The position numbers were made by a program, and so were the translations under genes. Below, piece after piece: positions 56,037-64,000 of a DNA stretch of 64,000 nt; positions within the stretch are counted from its first letter, which is position 1, and each line of letters begins with the position of its first letter. The notes below the pieces were generated by a model, which searched no databases, was not told where the DNA came from, and saw only the letters and a list, made by a program, of their open reading frames with translations. The stretch is from Alphaproteobacteria bacterium (GTDB lineage Bacteria > Pseudomonadota > Alphaproteobacteria > Rhizobiales > Hyphomicrobiaceae), in assembly GCA_022600345.1 (NCBI GenBank), contig JAHZKP010000035.1, positions 1 through 64,000 on the forward strand, given 5' to 3'.

Positions 56037-57275
56037 ATGGCAGGCCCCTCAACAGCCCCCTCGCCTATTGGTGCAAAAGTCGATGGCCCCGCGGCCTCCG
56101 TAATGGAGACTTACGCCCGCCAGAACCTCATCTTCGAGCGCGGTGAAGGTAGCTGGCTCTATACTGAGACCGCCGAAAAGTACCTCGATTTCGGCTCAGG
56201 CGTTGCCGTTAATGCGCTTGGCCATGCCCACCCCCATCTCATCGAAGCCCTTAAAGACCAGGCCGACAAGCTCTGGCACACATCAAACCTTTACAGGGTA
56301 GGCGAACAAGAACGCCTGGCTTCGCGGCTAACCGATGCGACATTTGCCGACAAGGTCTTCTTTTGCAATTCAGGCGCTGAAGCCTGCGAGGGCGCCATCA
56401 AGATCGCGCGCCGCTATCACTTCGCGAAAGGAAACCCGGAACGCACGCAAATCATAACGTTTGAGGGCTCCTTTCACGGCCGCACACTTGCCGCTCTTGC
56501 CGCCGCCGCGAACCCCCGGTACCTGGAAGGCTTCGGCGAACCAGCTCCTGGTTTCGTCTCCGTCCCCTTTGCCGACCACGATGCCCTCAAGGCAGCCATC
56601 GCGCCCGAAACCGCTGCAATAATGATAGAGCCCGTTCAAGGCGAGGGCGGTGTGCGAATTGTTCCCGCCGATTGCCTACAGGGCCTGCGCGAGCTGTGCG
56701 ACCGCAATGAAATCCTTCTCATCATTGACGAGGTCCAAACCGGTGTCGGACGCACCGGAACCTTGTTTGCCTACGAACAATCGGGCATCGAACCCGACAT
56801 CATGCCGATTGCCAAAGGCATCGGCGGTGGCTTTCCGCTGGGCGCGATCCTGGCAACCCAAGCAGCAGCCAGCGGTATGGCGCCAGGCACCCACGGCTCG
56901 ACCTTTGGCGGCAATCCACTTGCAATGGCTGTCGGCAACGCCGTGCTCGACATCGTCAACCAGCAGGATTTCTTGGACGAGGTTGCGCGCAAGTCAGGAC
57001 GCTTGCGCCAGGGGCTGGCCCAGCTCGAAGACGAATTTGGTGATTTGGTGGAAGAAGTCCGCATCTCCGGCCTGCTCAGCGGATTAAAGCTTCGCGATCA
57101 TGTTAAGGCGGCCGACCTGAGCGCTGCCACAACCAACGAACAACTTTTGACAGTCGGTGCCAGCGATAACGTCCTTCGCATCATCCCGCCGCTGACCGTG
57201 ACCGAGGCCGAACTCAGCGACGGCCTCGCCCGCCTCCGCCGCGCTCTAACGAGCCTGCGCAACGGGTCCCAATAG
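56037..57275 (+). CDS. argD: acetylornithine aminotransferase
   Basis: 412 aa PLP-dependent class III aminotransferase, arginine biosynthesis. Motifs: [20 protein letters not shown] start region, [15 protein letters not shown], the PLP-contact [15 protein letters not shown], and the Schiff-base lysine in [14 protein letters not shown]. It may also serve succinyldiaminopimelate transfer in lysine synthesis. The ATG at 56037 is used; 56103 would trim 22 residues and matches shorter homologs. Followed by argF at 27 bp. Confidence 0.93.
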   Translation: MAGPSTAPSPIGAKVDGPAASVMETYARQNLIFERGEGSWLYTETAEKYLDFGSGVAVNALGHAHPHLIEALKDQADKLWHTSNLYRVGEQERLASRLTDATFADKVFFCNSGAEACEGAIKIARRYHFAKGNPERTQIITFEGSFHGRTLAALAAAANPRYLEGFGEPAPGFVSVPFADHDALKAAIAPETAAIMIEPVQGEGGVRIVPADCLQGLRELCDRNEILLIIDEVQTGVGRTGTLFAYEQSGIEPDIMPIAKGIGGGFPLGAILATQAAASGMAPGTHGSTFGGNPLAMAVGNAVLDIVNQQDFLDEVARKSGRLRQGLAQLEDEFGDLVEEVRISGLLSGLKLRDHVKAADLSAATTNEQLLTVGASDNVLRIIPPLTVTEAELSDGLARLRRALTSLRNGSQ

Positions 57276-57302
57276 AAGCAAAACAAACTACGGAGCTGCG
57301 GG

Positions 57303-58244
57303 TTGCGACAAAACACTCCCCGGCATTTCTTGGATATTCACCTCCTGGGTACCGACACCCTTCGCGGCATCCTGGACACAGCCCACGCCATGAAGCGCTC
57401 CGGCAAGCGCACACCTGAAAAATTCCGCCCCAGCGACATCGAAAACACCGTCCTGGTGATGATTTTCGAAAAGCCATCGACCCGCACCCGCGTTTCATTT
57501 GATGTCGGCATGCGCCAATTGGGCGGCCAGACGGTGATGCTGAACCATACCGATCTGCAATTGGGCCGTGGCGAAACCGTTGCCGACACCGCCCGCGTTC
57601 TCTCGCGTTACGCAGACGCCATCATGCTTCGCGCCAACGACCACCAGACTCTCCTTGAGTTTTCTGAGAATTCAAGCATCCCGCTGATCAACGGTCTGAC
57701 CGACTACTCCCACCCCTGCCAGATCATGGCCGATATCGTGACCTATGAGGAATCCAAAGGCCCAATTTCCGGCAGCACGATCGCCTGGGTTGGCGATGGC
57801 AATAACGTCGCCACCTCCTGGATGCATGCAGCCGTCAAATTCGACTTCGAATTGCGCATAGGCTGCCCCAAGAAACTGAGCCCCGCCAAGGAGGTCGTTG
57901 CCTGGGTAAAAAAGCACAACGGCCGCGTTTCAATTTCCGACAGCGCCCGGGAAGCGGTCGCCGGCGCCGATTGCGTCGTCACCGACACCTGGGTTTCGAT
58001 GGGCCAGAAGGACGCCAGGCTACGCAAAGCGCTGCTCGCTCCATACGCGGTCACCCAGGAACTGATGCAGGCCGCCGATCCCGACGCAATCTTCATGCAC
58101 TGCCTACCAGCCTATCGCGGCAACGAAGTCACAACGGATGTACTGGAGGGGCCACAATCGGTCGTCTTCGATGAGGCGGAAAACCGGCTGCACGCCCAAA
58201 AGGCAATCCTCTCATGGTGCCTTGGAGCAGGACTGTCTGGTTAA
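57303..58244 (+). CDS. argF: ornithine carbamoyltransferase
   Basis: 313 aa. It makes citrulline from ornithine and carbamoyl phosphate. The carbamoyl-phosphate loop STRTR (about 58-62), HPCQ (about 139-142), DTWVSMG, and HCLPAYRG (ornithine site Cys) are all present. TTG start with GGAG seven to eight bases upstream. Sits between argD and hslO in the usual alphaproteobacterial order. Confidence 0.96.
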   Translation: MRQNTPRHFLDIHLLGTDTLRGILDTAHAMKRSGKRTPEKFRPSDIENTVLVMIFEKPSTRTRVSFDVGMRQLGGQTVMLNHTDLQLGRGETVADTARVLSRYADAIMLRANDHQTLLEFSENSSIPLINGLTDYSHPCQIMADIVTYEESKGPISGSTIAWVGDGNNVATSWMHAAVKFDFELRIGCPKKLSPAKEVVAWVKKHNGRVSISDSAREAVAGADCVVTDTWVSMGQKDARLRKALLAPYAVTQELMQAADPDAIFMHCLPAYRGNEVTTDVLEGPQSVVFDEAENRLHAQKAILSWCLGAGLSG

Positions 58245-58297
58245 CTTCCCGCTCCGACACCATGTCTTCAACTCTGAATCCAAGGACCTGAAGCAGC

Positions 58298-59347
58298 GTG
58301 ACCGACGACCAGGCACCACAACCAGCCAGCGACAGCGGCAAAGACAACGGCAACGGCAACAACGGCACCCCCGCCATTGCTGATGACTTTGTGCTGCCGT
58401 TCCAGACCGTGAACTCCAACATCTCGGGGCGCATTGTTCGTCTCGGCCCCAGCCTTGATGGCATCTTGAACCGTCATGACTACCCCGATGCCGTCGGCGA
58501 AGCACTGGGCCAGGCCGTCGCCCTCACGTCGCTATTGGGAAGCGCACTGAAATTCGACGGTCGCCTGATCATGCAGACCAAGACCGATGGCCCCCTCGAC
58601 CTGCTCGTGGTCAACTACGATACGCCCGGCAACCTGCGCGGCTATGCCAATTTCGATGCAAACCGCCTGGCAAAAGAAGTCGAGGCCCACAAAAACAACC
58701 CAGATTCAGCCAACCTCCAGCCGCGCGCACTCGGCCAAGGCTACCTTGCCATGACCATCGACCCAAATGGCGACATGGACCGCTATCAGGGCATCGTCGC
58801 CTTGGAAAATGAAACCCTGACCAGCGCAGCGCTGACCTACTTCCGCCAATCAGAACAACTGCCCACATTTATCAGGCTCGCTGTCGCGCGGGTCTATGAA
58901 CCCACCCCCGCCGGCGGCAACTCTCCTGGCAGCAAGGATGGTTGGACATGGCGCGCCGGCGGTCTTTTGTTGCAGCACATCGCCCATGAAGGTGGCGCGA
59001 GCACTCCCGAGCGTGAGGGCGAACCCATTCCGTTGGCGGGCGAAGACGATGACGCCTGGCAGCGAACGGAAATTCTTGCAGGAACGGTTGAAGATCACGA
59101 ATTGATCGATCCTCACCTGTCGCCCGAGCGGCTGTTGTATCGCCTGTTTCACGAAGAAGGCGTCCGCGTCAACGATCCCCATCCACTGGCCGACCGATGC
59201 ACCTGCTCACGAGAACGTGTCGGCCGGTTCTTGCGAGGGTTTGCCAAAAGCGGCCTTGACGATCTTCGCAACGAAGACGGCACGATTAACGTAACCTGCG
59301 AATTTTGCAGCAAAAAATATGATTTCGAATCCGGTTCGGGCGAATGA
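58298..59347 (+). CDS. hslO: redox-regulated chaperone Hsp33
   Basis: 349 aa. It holds unfolding proteins under oxidative stress. The C-terminal zinc switch has CTCSRERV and CEFCSKKY, the expected CxC and CxxC pairs; the N-terminal domain shows VNSNISGRIVRLGPSLDGIL. A Gly/Asn/Asp-rich extension (residues 10-24) at the start is unusual. GTG start at 58298. The gene often found next (apaG) is absent here. Confidence 0.94.
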   Translation: MTDDQAPQPASDSGKDNGNGNNGTPAIADDFVLPFQTVNSNISGRIVRLGPSLDGILNRHDYPDAVGEALGQAVALTSLLGSALKFDGRLIMQTKTDGPLDLLVVNYDTPGNLRGYANFDANRLAKEVEAHKNNPDSANLQPRALGQGYLAMTIDPNGDMDRYQGIVALENETLTSAALTYFRQSEQLPTFIRLAVARVYEPTPAGGNSPGSKDGWTWRAGGLLLQHIAHEGGASTPEREGEPIPLAGEDDDAWQRTEILAGTVEDHELIDPHLSPERLLYRLFHEEGVRVNDPHPLADRCTCSRERVGRFLRGFAKSGLDDLRNEDGTINVTCEFCSKKYDFESGSGE

Positions 59348-59640
59348 GCGTCAACTGTACCCACCAAGCCAGCGCGGCCTCCTGGCGTACTGCGTTAACA
59401 CTTGGCCACAACGCGCAATGCCCACCGAACGCCGCAATATCTCCGAAAGTCATATAACCCCATAAAATGGCCTTCTTTCCGCCACTCAGATCAATCAACT
59501 GAAGACATTCGACCAGTATTCCCTGACCAAGGAATGCCGTGTCGCGGCCATCGCTTCCAGCGGCAGCTTTGAACTTTCATTGAGCCAATGCTCGATCCAG
59601 ACCGTGTGATGCAGGCCGCGTTTCAACCAGGGTTTGACAA

Positions 59641-61428
59641 ATGACATCAACCATACGTTCACTCCTCGCCAGTTTATCAGTCATGGGTCTATTCATAGCG
59701 GCGGTCGTCTCCTCCGCTCAGGCCCAAGCACCCGCCGCCAATTCAGTGAATTCGGCAACCGCGGCCAAGACGATCATTCTGGCCCAGGGCGCGCCTGCTC
59801 GAAACCTCACCCCGGAACAACGCAAGCGGCGTGCAGAACAGCGCCGCAAACGGCGTCAGCAAAAGGGCAAGGCTAGAGCCCGACGCCCCGGCGCCCCCGG
59901 CGCCAAACCCCGGCCGACCACAAATCGCGCCGTGCAAAAAAAGCGCCGCGATGCCATCAAGCGCCGCGCTCGCAAGCTGGAGCGCCGCAAGCTGAACCAG
60001 CAAAAGGCTCGCAACAAGAGGCAGTTGAACCGCCAGCAGGATCTTCGACGGCAGGCAGCCCCCTCGCAACCGCGCCAACCAGGCGGGCTTGACTGGCAAA
60101 AGTATCGGCCAACCGACCCCCGCAAAGCCAAACCGGCTGCCCGCCGAGCCAACCCCGCCGCACGACGCGCCAGACCGGATGCCAAATCACCTGTCACCCG
60201 GCTTAAACAGCAGCGCCAGCGGCTAAAGCAGCGCAGTGAAAAGATGAACGCGACGAACCAGCGCCTGAAGCGCCGCTCTGTCGCCGTCAAGCGCCGTCGC
60301 AACATCAAGCGCCGTCAAGCGCGGCCCAACAAGCGCGCGTTCACCCGCCTGCAAAGGAAACGCAAAACGCTGCGCAACCAAATCAACCGGCAGCGCAATC
60401 GCAAAGTTCGCATCCAGCGCACCAACCGGCGGCTTGCCCGTCAGCGGAGCTGGTTACGCTCCCAGCGCCGCGTTGGCCGTCGCGGACCGCGCCGCGATTT
60501 CGCCTTCCGCCGCCGCGCACGAGTGGTTGAGAAACGCGGCAATCGCACCATCCTGACCGCCCTTGCCGGCGCGGCCGTGGGCGCTGCAATCGTCGGCGCT
60601 TATTACGTCCACCACAACGACGACAACCGCATCGACTGGCGCTCCCGCGACGTCTACGTCGACGATTTGGATAACGGCTGGACCCGCAACGTCGTGATCC
60701 GTCCAAACGGTGTTCGCGTCGTCACGGTCCGCGATGGCAGCGGCTTTATCGTCCGCCGCTACCGCGTCTATCCCGGCAACCGCGTCACCATGCTCTACGA
60801 CAACCAGCCCAGTTGGTGGGATGAGGGCAACCTGGCAGTTGAAGTCCAGCCGGCTCGCTATTCGGGTCCGCGCGATCGCTACATCGTCGAACCTTCAAGG
60901 GCCAGCGTCGACACGGTTTACGACACAATCGTTGCCGACCCTGTCGAAGAGATTGGCCGCACCTACACGCTGAACCAGATATTGGTGAACGCCAACCTGC
61001 GCGGCTACATGCCCCGCATCGACCTCGATTCCATCTCGTTTGCCTCGGGCTCGGCTTCGATCCCTGAAAGCCAGCTCGACCGGCTCGATTCGATTGGCGC
61101 CGCCATGGAAGAGGCCATCAAGGAGAACCCCAACGAGGTCTACCTGATCGAAGGCCACACCGACGCAACAGGCTCAAAGGTCGACAACCTGACGCTGTCA
61201 GATGAGCGTGCCTCGGCCGTTGCCAATGCCCTGACCGAATACTACGAGATCCCACCGGAAAATCTCGTCACCCAGGGCTACGGCGAGCAGTTCCTGAAGG
61301 TCGATACCTACGGGTCGGAATCGCGCAATCGCCGCGTTGCCATTCGCCGGATAACACCGTTGCTGGCCAATGACAGCCAAGACATCGCTCTTGATGACGA
61401 CGGCAACGAGATCTTCGACGACGGCTAG
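59641..61428 (+). CDS. OmpA-domain protein with long Arg/Lys-rich region
   Basis: 595 aa. A signal peptide ends SSAQAQA. Residues about 55-300 are extremely basic (repeats such as KRRRNIKRRQARPNKR). A hydrophobic Gly/Ala stretch (about 302-322) follows, then a beta region (RRYRVYPGNRVTMLYDNQ). The C-terminal OmpA-like peptidoglycan-binding domain is at about 463-590 with GHTDATGSKVDN and NRRVAIRR. It is probably attached to peptidoglycan, with the basic part contacting lipopolysaccharide, polyanions or nucleic acid; that part is inference. The stop codon lies inside a palindromic repeat. Confidence 0.82.
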   Translation: MTSTIRSLLASLSVMGLFIAAVVSSAQAQAPAANSVNSATAAKTIILAQGAPARNLTPEQRKRRAEQRRKRRQQKGKARARRPGAPGAKPRPTTNRAVQKKRRDAIKRRARKLERRKLNQQKARNKRQLNRQQDLRRQAAPSQPRQPGGLDWQKYRPTDPRKAKPAARRANPAARRARPDAKSPVTRLKQQRQRLKQRSEKMNATNQRLKRRSVAVKRRRNIKRRQARPNKRAFTRLQRKRKTLRNQINRQRNRKVRIQRTNRRLARQRSWLRSQRRVGRRGPRRDFAFRRRARVVEKRGNRTILTALAGAAVGAAIVGAYYVHHNDDNRIDWRSRDVYVDDLDNGWTRNVVIRPNGVRVVTVRDGSGFIVRRYRVYPGNRVTMLYDNQPSWWDEGNLAVEVQPARYSGPRDRYIVEPSRASVDTVYDTIVADPVEEIGRTYTLNQILVNANLRGYMPRIDLDSISFASGSASIPESQLDRLDSIGAAMEEAIKENPNEVYLIEGHTDATGSKVDNLTLSDERASAVANALTEYYEIPPENLVTQGYGEQFLKVDTYGSESRNRRVAIRRITPLLANDSQDIALDDDGNEIFDDG

Positions 61429-61565
61429 AGCATCATCCGACCATACGCGGTCACGCTTCGTGATCGAATGGTCGGATAAAGATGCTCTACACCTATGATT
61501 CTAGAGCAACTTTATCCGATCTATGAATCGCTGAATGCGATTCCGTTAGATCGGATGTTGCTATA
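61426..61565. repeat. TAGAGCA-type double palindrome, copy 2
   Basis: Two adjacent hairpins: 61426-61489 (TAGAGCATCATCCGACCAT ... GATGCTCTA) and 61502-61565 (TAGAGCAACTTTATCCGATC ... TTGCTATA), joined by CACCTATGATTC. The first base triplet TAG is the stop codon of the OmpA gene. The inverse copy at 51188-51320 shares most of the sequence. Resembles mosaic intergenic elements of Rhizobiales. Confidence 0.75.
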
Positions 61566-61600
61566 GAACTACAGCCCCGTCGCCCACATTCGAAAACGAA

Positions 61601-61630
61601 AGCCGGCGCTCTTGGAGCGTCGGCTTTTTT
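61601..61630 (+). terminator. intrinsic terminator after the OmpA-domain gene
   Basis: Stem AGCCGGCGCT / AGCGTCGGCT (one G-T pair) with a 5-base loop, then a T-run. It may serve the convergent gene at 61690 as well. Confidence 0.8.
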
Positions 61631-61689
61631 CGTTTTAGTCGCCCGCGCTCTGACCAGCCCACAGCTTCGAGAACGCCTGCAAGAACCCA

Positions 61690-62151
61690 TCAATACCCGG
61701 GCACATCCTCGCCGACAGCATCGCCTGGAAGCATGACGGCGCGCCCTTCGACGGCAACACCGCTGGAAGGCACGAACCGCAGGAAGTCGCCTTCCCTGTG
61801 CATCCACCAGCAACCCTCTTTTTTCTGCTTGTTCTCAAAGAACCGGCAGAACTCTCCATCATCCGTCATCCACCAACGGCCCTTGTAAATAAACCCGCCC
61901 CATTCAGGTTTGAGCCGCATCACAATGCGGCCATCGCCTCCATAATGGGCAATCCAGTCATACGGCTCCGCTGGAGTCTTGTCCCGGCCGTTGCCAGCAA
62001 GGCTATTCCCGGTCAGCAGTTCCCTCAGTTCCGGCTTCGACAATGGCGGTGAGCGCTTCACATCTTTTCCATGTGCCGCGCTGAAGCCTGCAAATGCGAC
62101 AGCAACACCACCCAGCCAAACACCAATTCCCCAACCTGTTTTGCGGTCCAT
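61690..62151 (-). CDS. hypothetical secreted protein (DUF995-like)
   Basis: 153 aa. An N-terminal signal-like segment (WGIGVWLGGVAVAFAGFSAAHG) precedes a domain with LTGNSLAGNG, YGGDGRIVMRLKPEWGGFIYKGRWWMTDDGEFCRFF and CWWMHREGDFLRFV, which resembles the DUF995 family of small exported proteins. Role unknown. The ATG at 62151 has GGGGGG seven bases upstream. It is divergent from lemA. Confidence 0.7.
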   Translation of the reverse strand: MDRKTGWGIGVWLGGVAVAFAGFSAAHGKDVKRSPPLSKPELRELLTGNSLAGNGRDKTPAEPYDWIAHYGGDGRIVMRLKPEWGGFIYKGRWWMTDDGEFCRFFENKQKKEGCWWMHREGDFLRFVPSSGVAVEGRAVMLPGDAVGEDVPGY

Positions 62152-62359
62152 GAAAGCCCCCCTTTTTCTGCGACGTCTTCCTCCCCGGCTGCACCCAAGA
62201 CGGCATAAATCGAATAAATGCAAATTACCGCCTCAACATCCCTGCACAGCAAACTCGTTTCCGTGGAAACCCAATTTTTATTGTCTTCGCTCAAGATAAC
62301 CTGAAAGCAAACAAATCGGTCGACTTACGACCAACCAACTGAGCGGGTAGGGTTAAAAA

Positions 62360-62962
62360 ATGCCAACGGTACAATTCAAAATGGCAATTCTGGGCGTCCC
62401 GGAAATGATCGCACTGGCAGTCCTTGCTGGCGCTTATCTTTGGTACATGGCGATGGTCTCTCGCCGCAACAGCGCTCTTGAAGCCCTCTCTGGCATTGAC
62501 GTCCAACTGACGAAACGCGCTTCCCTGATCCCCAATGTCTTGAAGATCGCCAGGTCTTTCATGAACCATGAGCGCGGCCTGCTGAACGAGATCGTCGAAT
62601 TACGCAACAAGGTAGCAGCCCCATACGATCCCAAGGATGCCGATGCGGTCGCCCAGCACTTAGACTCCGCAAAGCAGCTCTCCAGCCGCATGGGTCAGTT
62701 CATGCTGACAGTCGAAAACTATCCCGAATTGAAATCGAATGAGACGATGGTCATGGCGCAAAAAACCTATAACGAGGTTGAATTGCAAATCGCCGCCGCC
62801 CGCCGGTTTTACAATTCCGCCGTCAACTCGCTCAACACATCGATCCAGACCTTCCCGGGCAATCTCATCGCCAGCCTCGCCAACATCGAGGAAATGCCAT
62901 TCTACGAAGCCGATGCCGCCCACCTCCAGCCTGTTGACGCGGATGCCTACCTGCCCGCTTGA
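62360..62962 (+). CDS. LemA family protein
   Basis: 200 aa. One N-terminal membrane span (about 13-33) is followed by the helical LemA bundle (SRRNSALEALSGIDVQLTKRASLIPNVLKIA; KTYNEVELQIAAARRFYNSAVNSLNT). LemA proteins are membrane-linked scaffold-like factors of unclear function. AGGG upstream supports the ATG. It is paired with the DUF3137 gene 62 bp downstream, an arrangement seen widely. Confidence 0.92.
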   Translation: MPTVQFKMAILGVPEMIALAVLAGAYLWYMAMVSRRNSALEALSGIDVQLTKRASLIPNVLKIARSFMNHERGLLNEIVELRNKVAAPYDPKDADAVAQHLDSAKQLSSRMGQFMLTVENYPELKSNETMVMAQKTYNEVELQIAAARRFYNSAVNSLNTSIQTFPGNLIASLANIEEMPFYEADAAHLQPVDADAYLPA

Positions 62963-63023
62963 AGGCCCAGGCAGATACCCCGATCGATCAAATCAATATA
63001 ACTAGCAAGGGCACCGCTCAGCC

Positions 63024-64000
63024 ATGTCGGCCCATCTGATCCGGGGAATCGAAAGCTTCGGCGATTTCCTGATATCCATCACAGAAAAACAATCCAAGGC
63101 ATCCGATCCATCGCAATATAGATCGGCGGGCAAAGACAGCGCCGCGTCACACTACAATCTTCACATCGCGCCTTTCGCCTTCGAATACGAAAACAAGCGC
63201 TTCGCCGCCGTCCAGGAAGTCAAAAGCCGCCTTTATTACTCTGTTGCGGCAGTCATCTTCCTCATTTCCGTATTCATTATCTTCGGCCAGAATGCCCACC
63301 TACTGGGACTGGCGGAAAAATCCACTCGCTTTTCCGGCCTCCCGATGTGGGTTTTCATTGGCACCGTCGTCCTTCTGGGCTGGTGGACGCACGAGCCAGC
63401 GCGACAATTCTATGCTGACGTGCGTGGCGAAATTTACCCCCGGATGTTCATGTACTTCGGCGCCGACTTCAAACACCACATCACCGCTCCCGAGAGCATC
63501 ACCGAAGACATCGTCACGTCCAAAATCGCGCCTTACCACACATATTCAAACATCTCCGATTATGTCACCGGGTCGCACAACGGCGTTGGCATCGAACTGG
63601 CCGAATTGGAACTCTCACGCCGGAACGGCAAGCACGGCACAAAAATCGTTTTCGATGGGTTGGCAGTCGCCCTGACACCGAAGCGAAAATTCGACGCTCG
63701 CATAATCATCGATCAGGACGCAGGCGCGCTCATGAATAAGCTGTCCGGACTGTTGAGCTTCGGCCGGGTAACGCTGCGCCGCGTCAAACTCGAAGACCCA
63801 ACATTTGAACAACTCTTCGAAGTCTATTCCGATGATCAGATCGGTGCACGCACGGTGTTGACCACAAGCTTCATGCAGCGAATGGTCGACATGAGCCGCA
63901 AGCACCACTTGGACAAGCTGTCATGCAGCTTTCATGATGGAAAAATTCTATTCATGCTGCCAACGGGCGTCGAACATTTCCCGCCGCTAACACTGTTTCG
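63024..64000 (+). CDS. DUF3137 family protein (partial, runs off window)
   Basis: At least 325 aa; the frame is open to the last base, so the 3' end lies outside. Start MSAHLIRGIESFGDFL. Two membrane spans (about 70-92 and 109-124) precede a cytoplasmic or periplasmic domain containing ELELSRRNGKHGTKIVFDGLAVAL, characteristic of DUF3137. These proteins accompany LemA and probably act with it at the membrane. The ribosome site (AAGGG) is somewhat distant from the ATG. Confidence 0.82.
   Translation, partial: MSAHLIRGIESFGDFLISITEKQSKASDPSQYRSAGKDSAASHYNLHIAPFAFEYENKRFAAVQEVKSRLYYSVAAVIFLISVFIIFGQNAHLLGLAEKSTRFSGLPMWVFIGTVVLLGWWTHEPARQFYADVRGEIYPRMFMYFGADFKHHITAPESITEDIVTSKIAPYHTYSNISDYVTGSHNGVGIELAELELSRRNGKHGTKIVFDGLAVALTPKRKFDARIIIDQDAGALMNKLSGLLSFGRVTLRRVKLEDPTFEQLFEVYSDDQIGARTVLTTSFMQRMVDMSRKHHLDKLSCSFHDGKILFMLPTGVEHFPPLTLF

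Overview
The window is a 64 kb chromosomal piece of an alphaproteobacterium. The best markers are the cell-cycle regulator GcrA (54862-55422), which is confined to that class, the linked argD-argF-hslO order, a DUF2793 protein of the kind found with phage tails and gene transfer agents, a DUF6455 protein and a tripartite tricarboxylate transporter. Many genes are Arg/Ala/Pro-rich with GC-rich third positions. Hyphomicrobiales or a Rhodospirillales-like marine group is my best guess, but no rRNA gene is present to settle it. I found no tRNA, rRNA or CRISPR array and no intact transposase.

Layout. 0.2-7.6 kb: hrpB helicase, a solitary rmlD-like reductase, a patatin lipoprotein, a DUF188 protein, a sulfotransferase and an unknown protein. 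7.6-11.6 kb (minus strand): a three-gene set for a tungsten-type aldehyde oxidoreductase (FeS subunit, catalytic subunit, FAD subunit; AorABC-like). 12.3-21.1 kb: UDP-glucose dehydrogenase and a UDP-glucuronate epimerase-like gene, with an esterase, an aldo/keto reductase, a decayed DUF433/DUF5615 toxin-antitoxin pair, a GlcD-like FAD oxidase and cysQ. 21.2-25.0 kb: a DUF2793 tail-fibre-like pair and two paralogous secreted beta-domain proteins. 25.2-32.0 kb: xdhC-mocA and an RND efflux pair.

32.3-45.4 kb is the most coherent block. Eight minus-strand genes (tctC, tctB, tctA, a GntR/FCD regulator, oxc, frc, a stand-alone ALDH1L1-type formyltransferase, and fhs) look like one oxalate-use unit: uptake, activation to oxalyl-CoA, decarboxylation to formyl-CoA, and passage of the C1 unit to tetrahydrofolate. 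A divergent SucC-like protein and a ketopantoate-reductase-like gene sit beside it on the other strand. Similar palindromic sites lie before the regulator, before tctC and before the reductase, which suggests one regulon.

46.3-54.0 kb: an EamA exporter, a cyclic-nucleotide-gated K+ channel, and a Ser/Thr phospho-signalling module (PP2C phosphatase, two FHA proteins, and a membrane kinase with a WD40 domain). 54.1-64 kb: a repeat-rich gap with a 150-bp MITE-like element, gcrA, argD-argF-hslO, an OmpA-domain protein with a very long basic region, a DUF995-like protein, and a LemA/DUF3137 pair whose second gene runs off the window.

The intergenic DNA carries several palindromic repeat families: two copies of a nested palindrome (32.2 and 54.3 kb), two copies of a TAGAGCA-ended double hairpin (51.2 and 61.4 kb), and single inverted-repeat elements at 12.1 and 54.6 kb.
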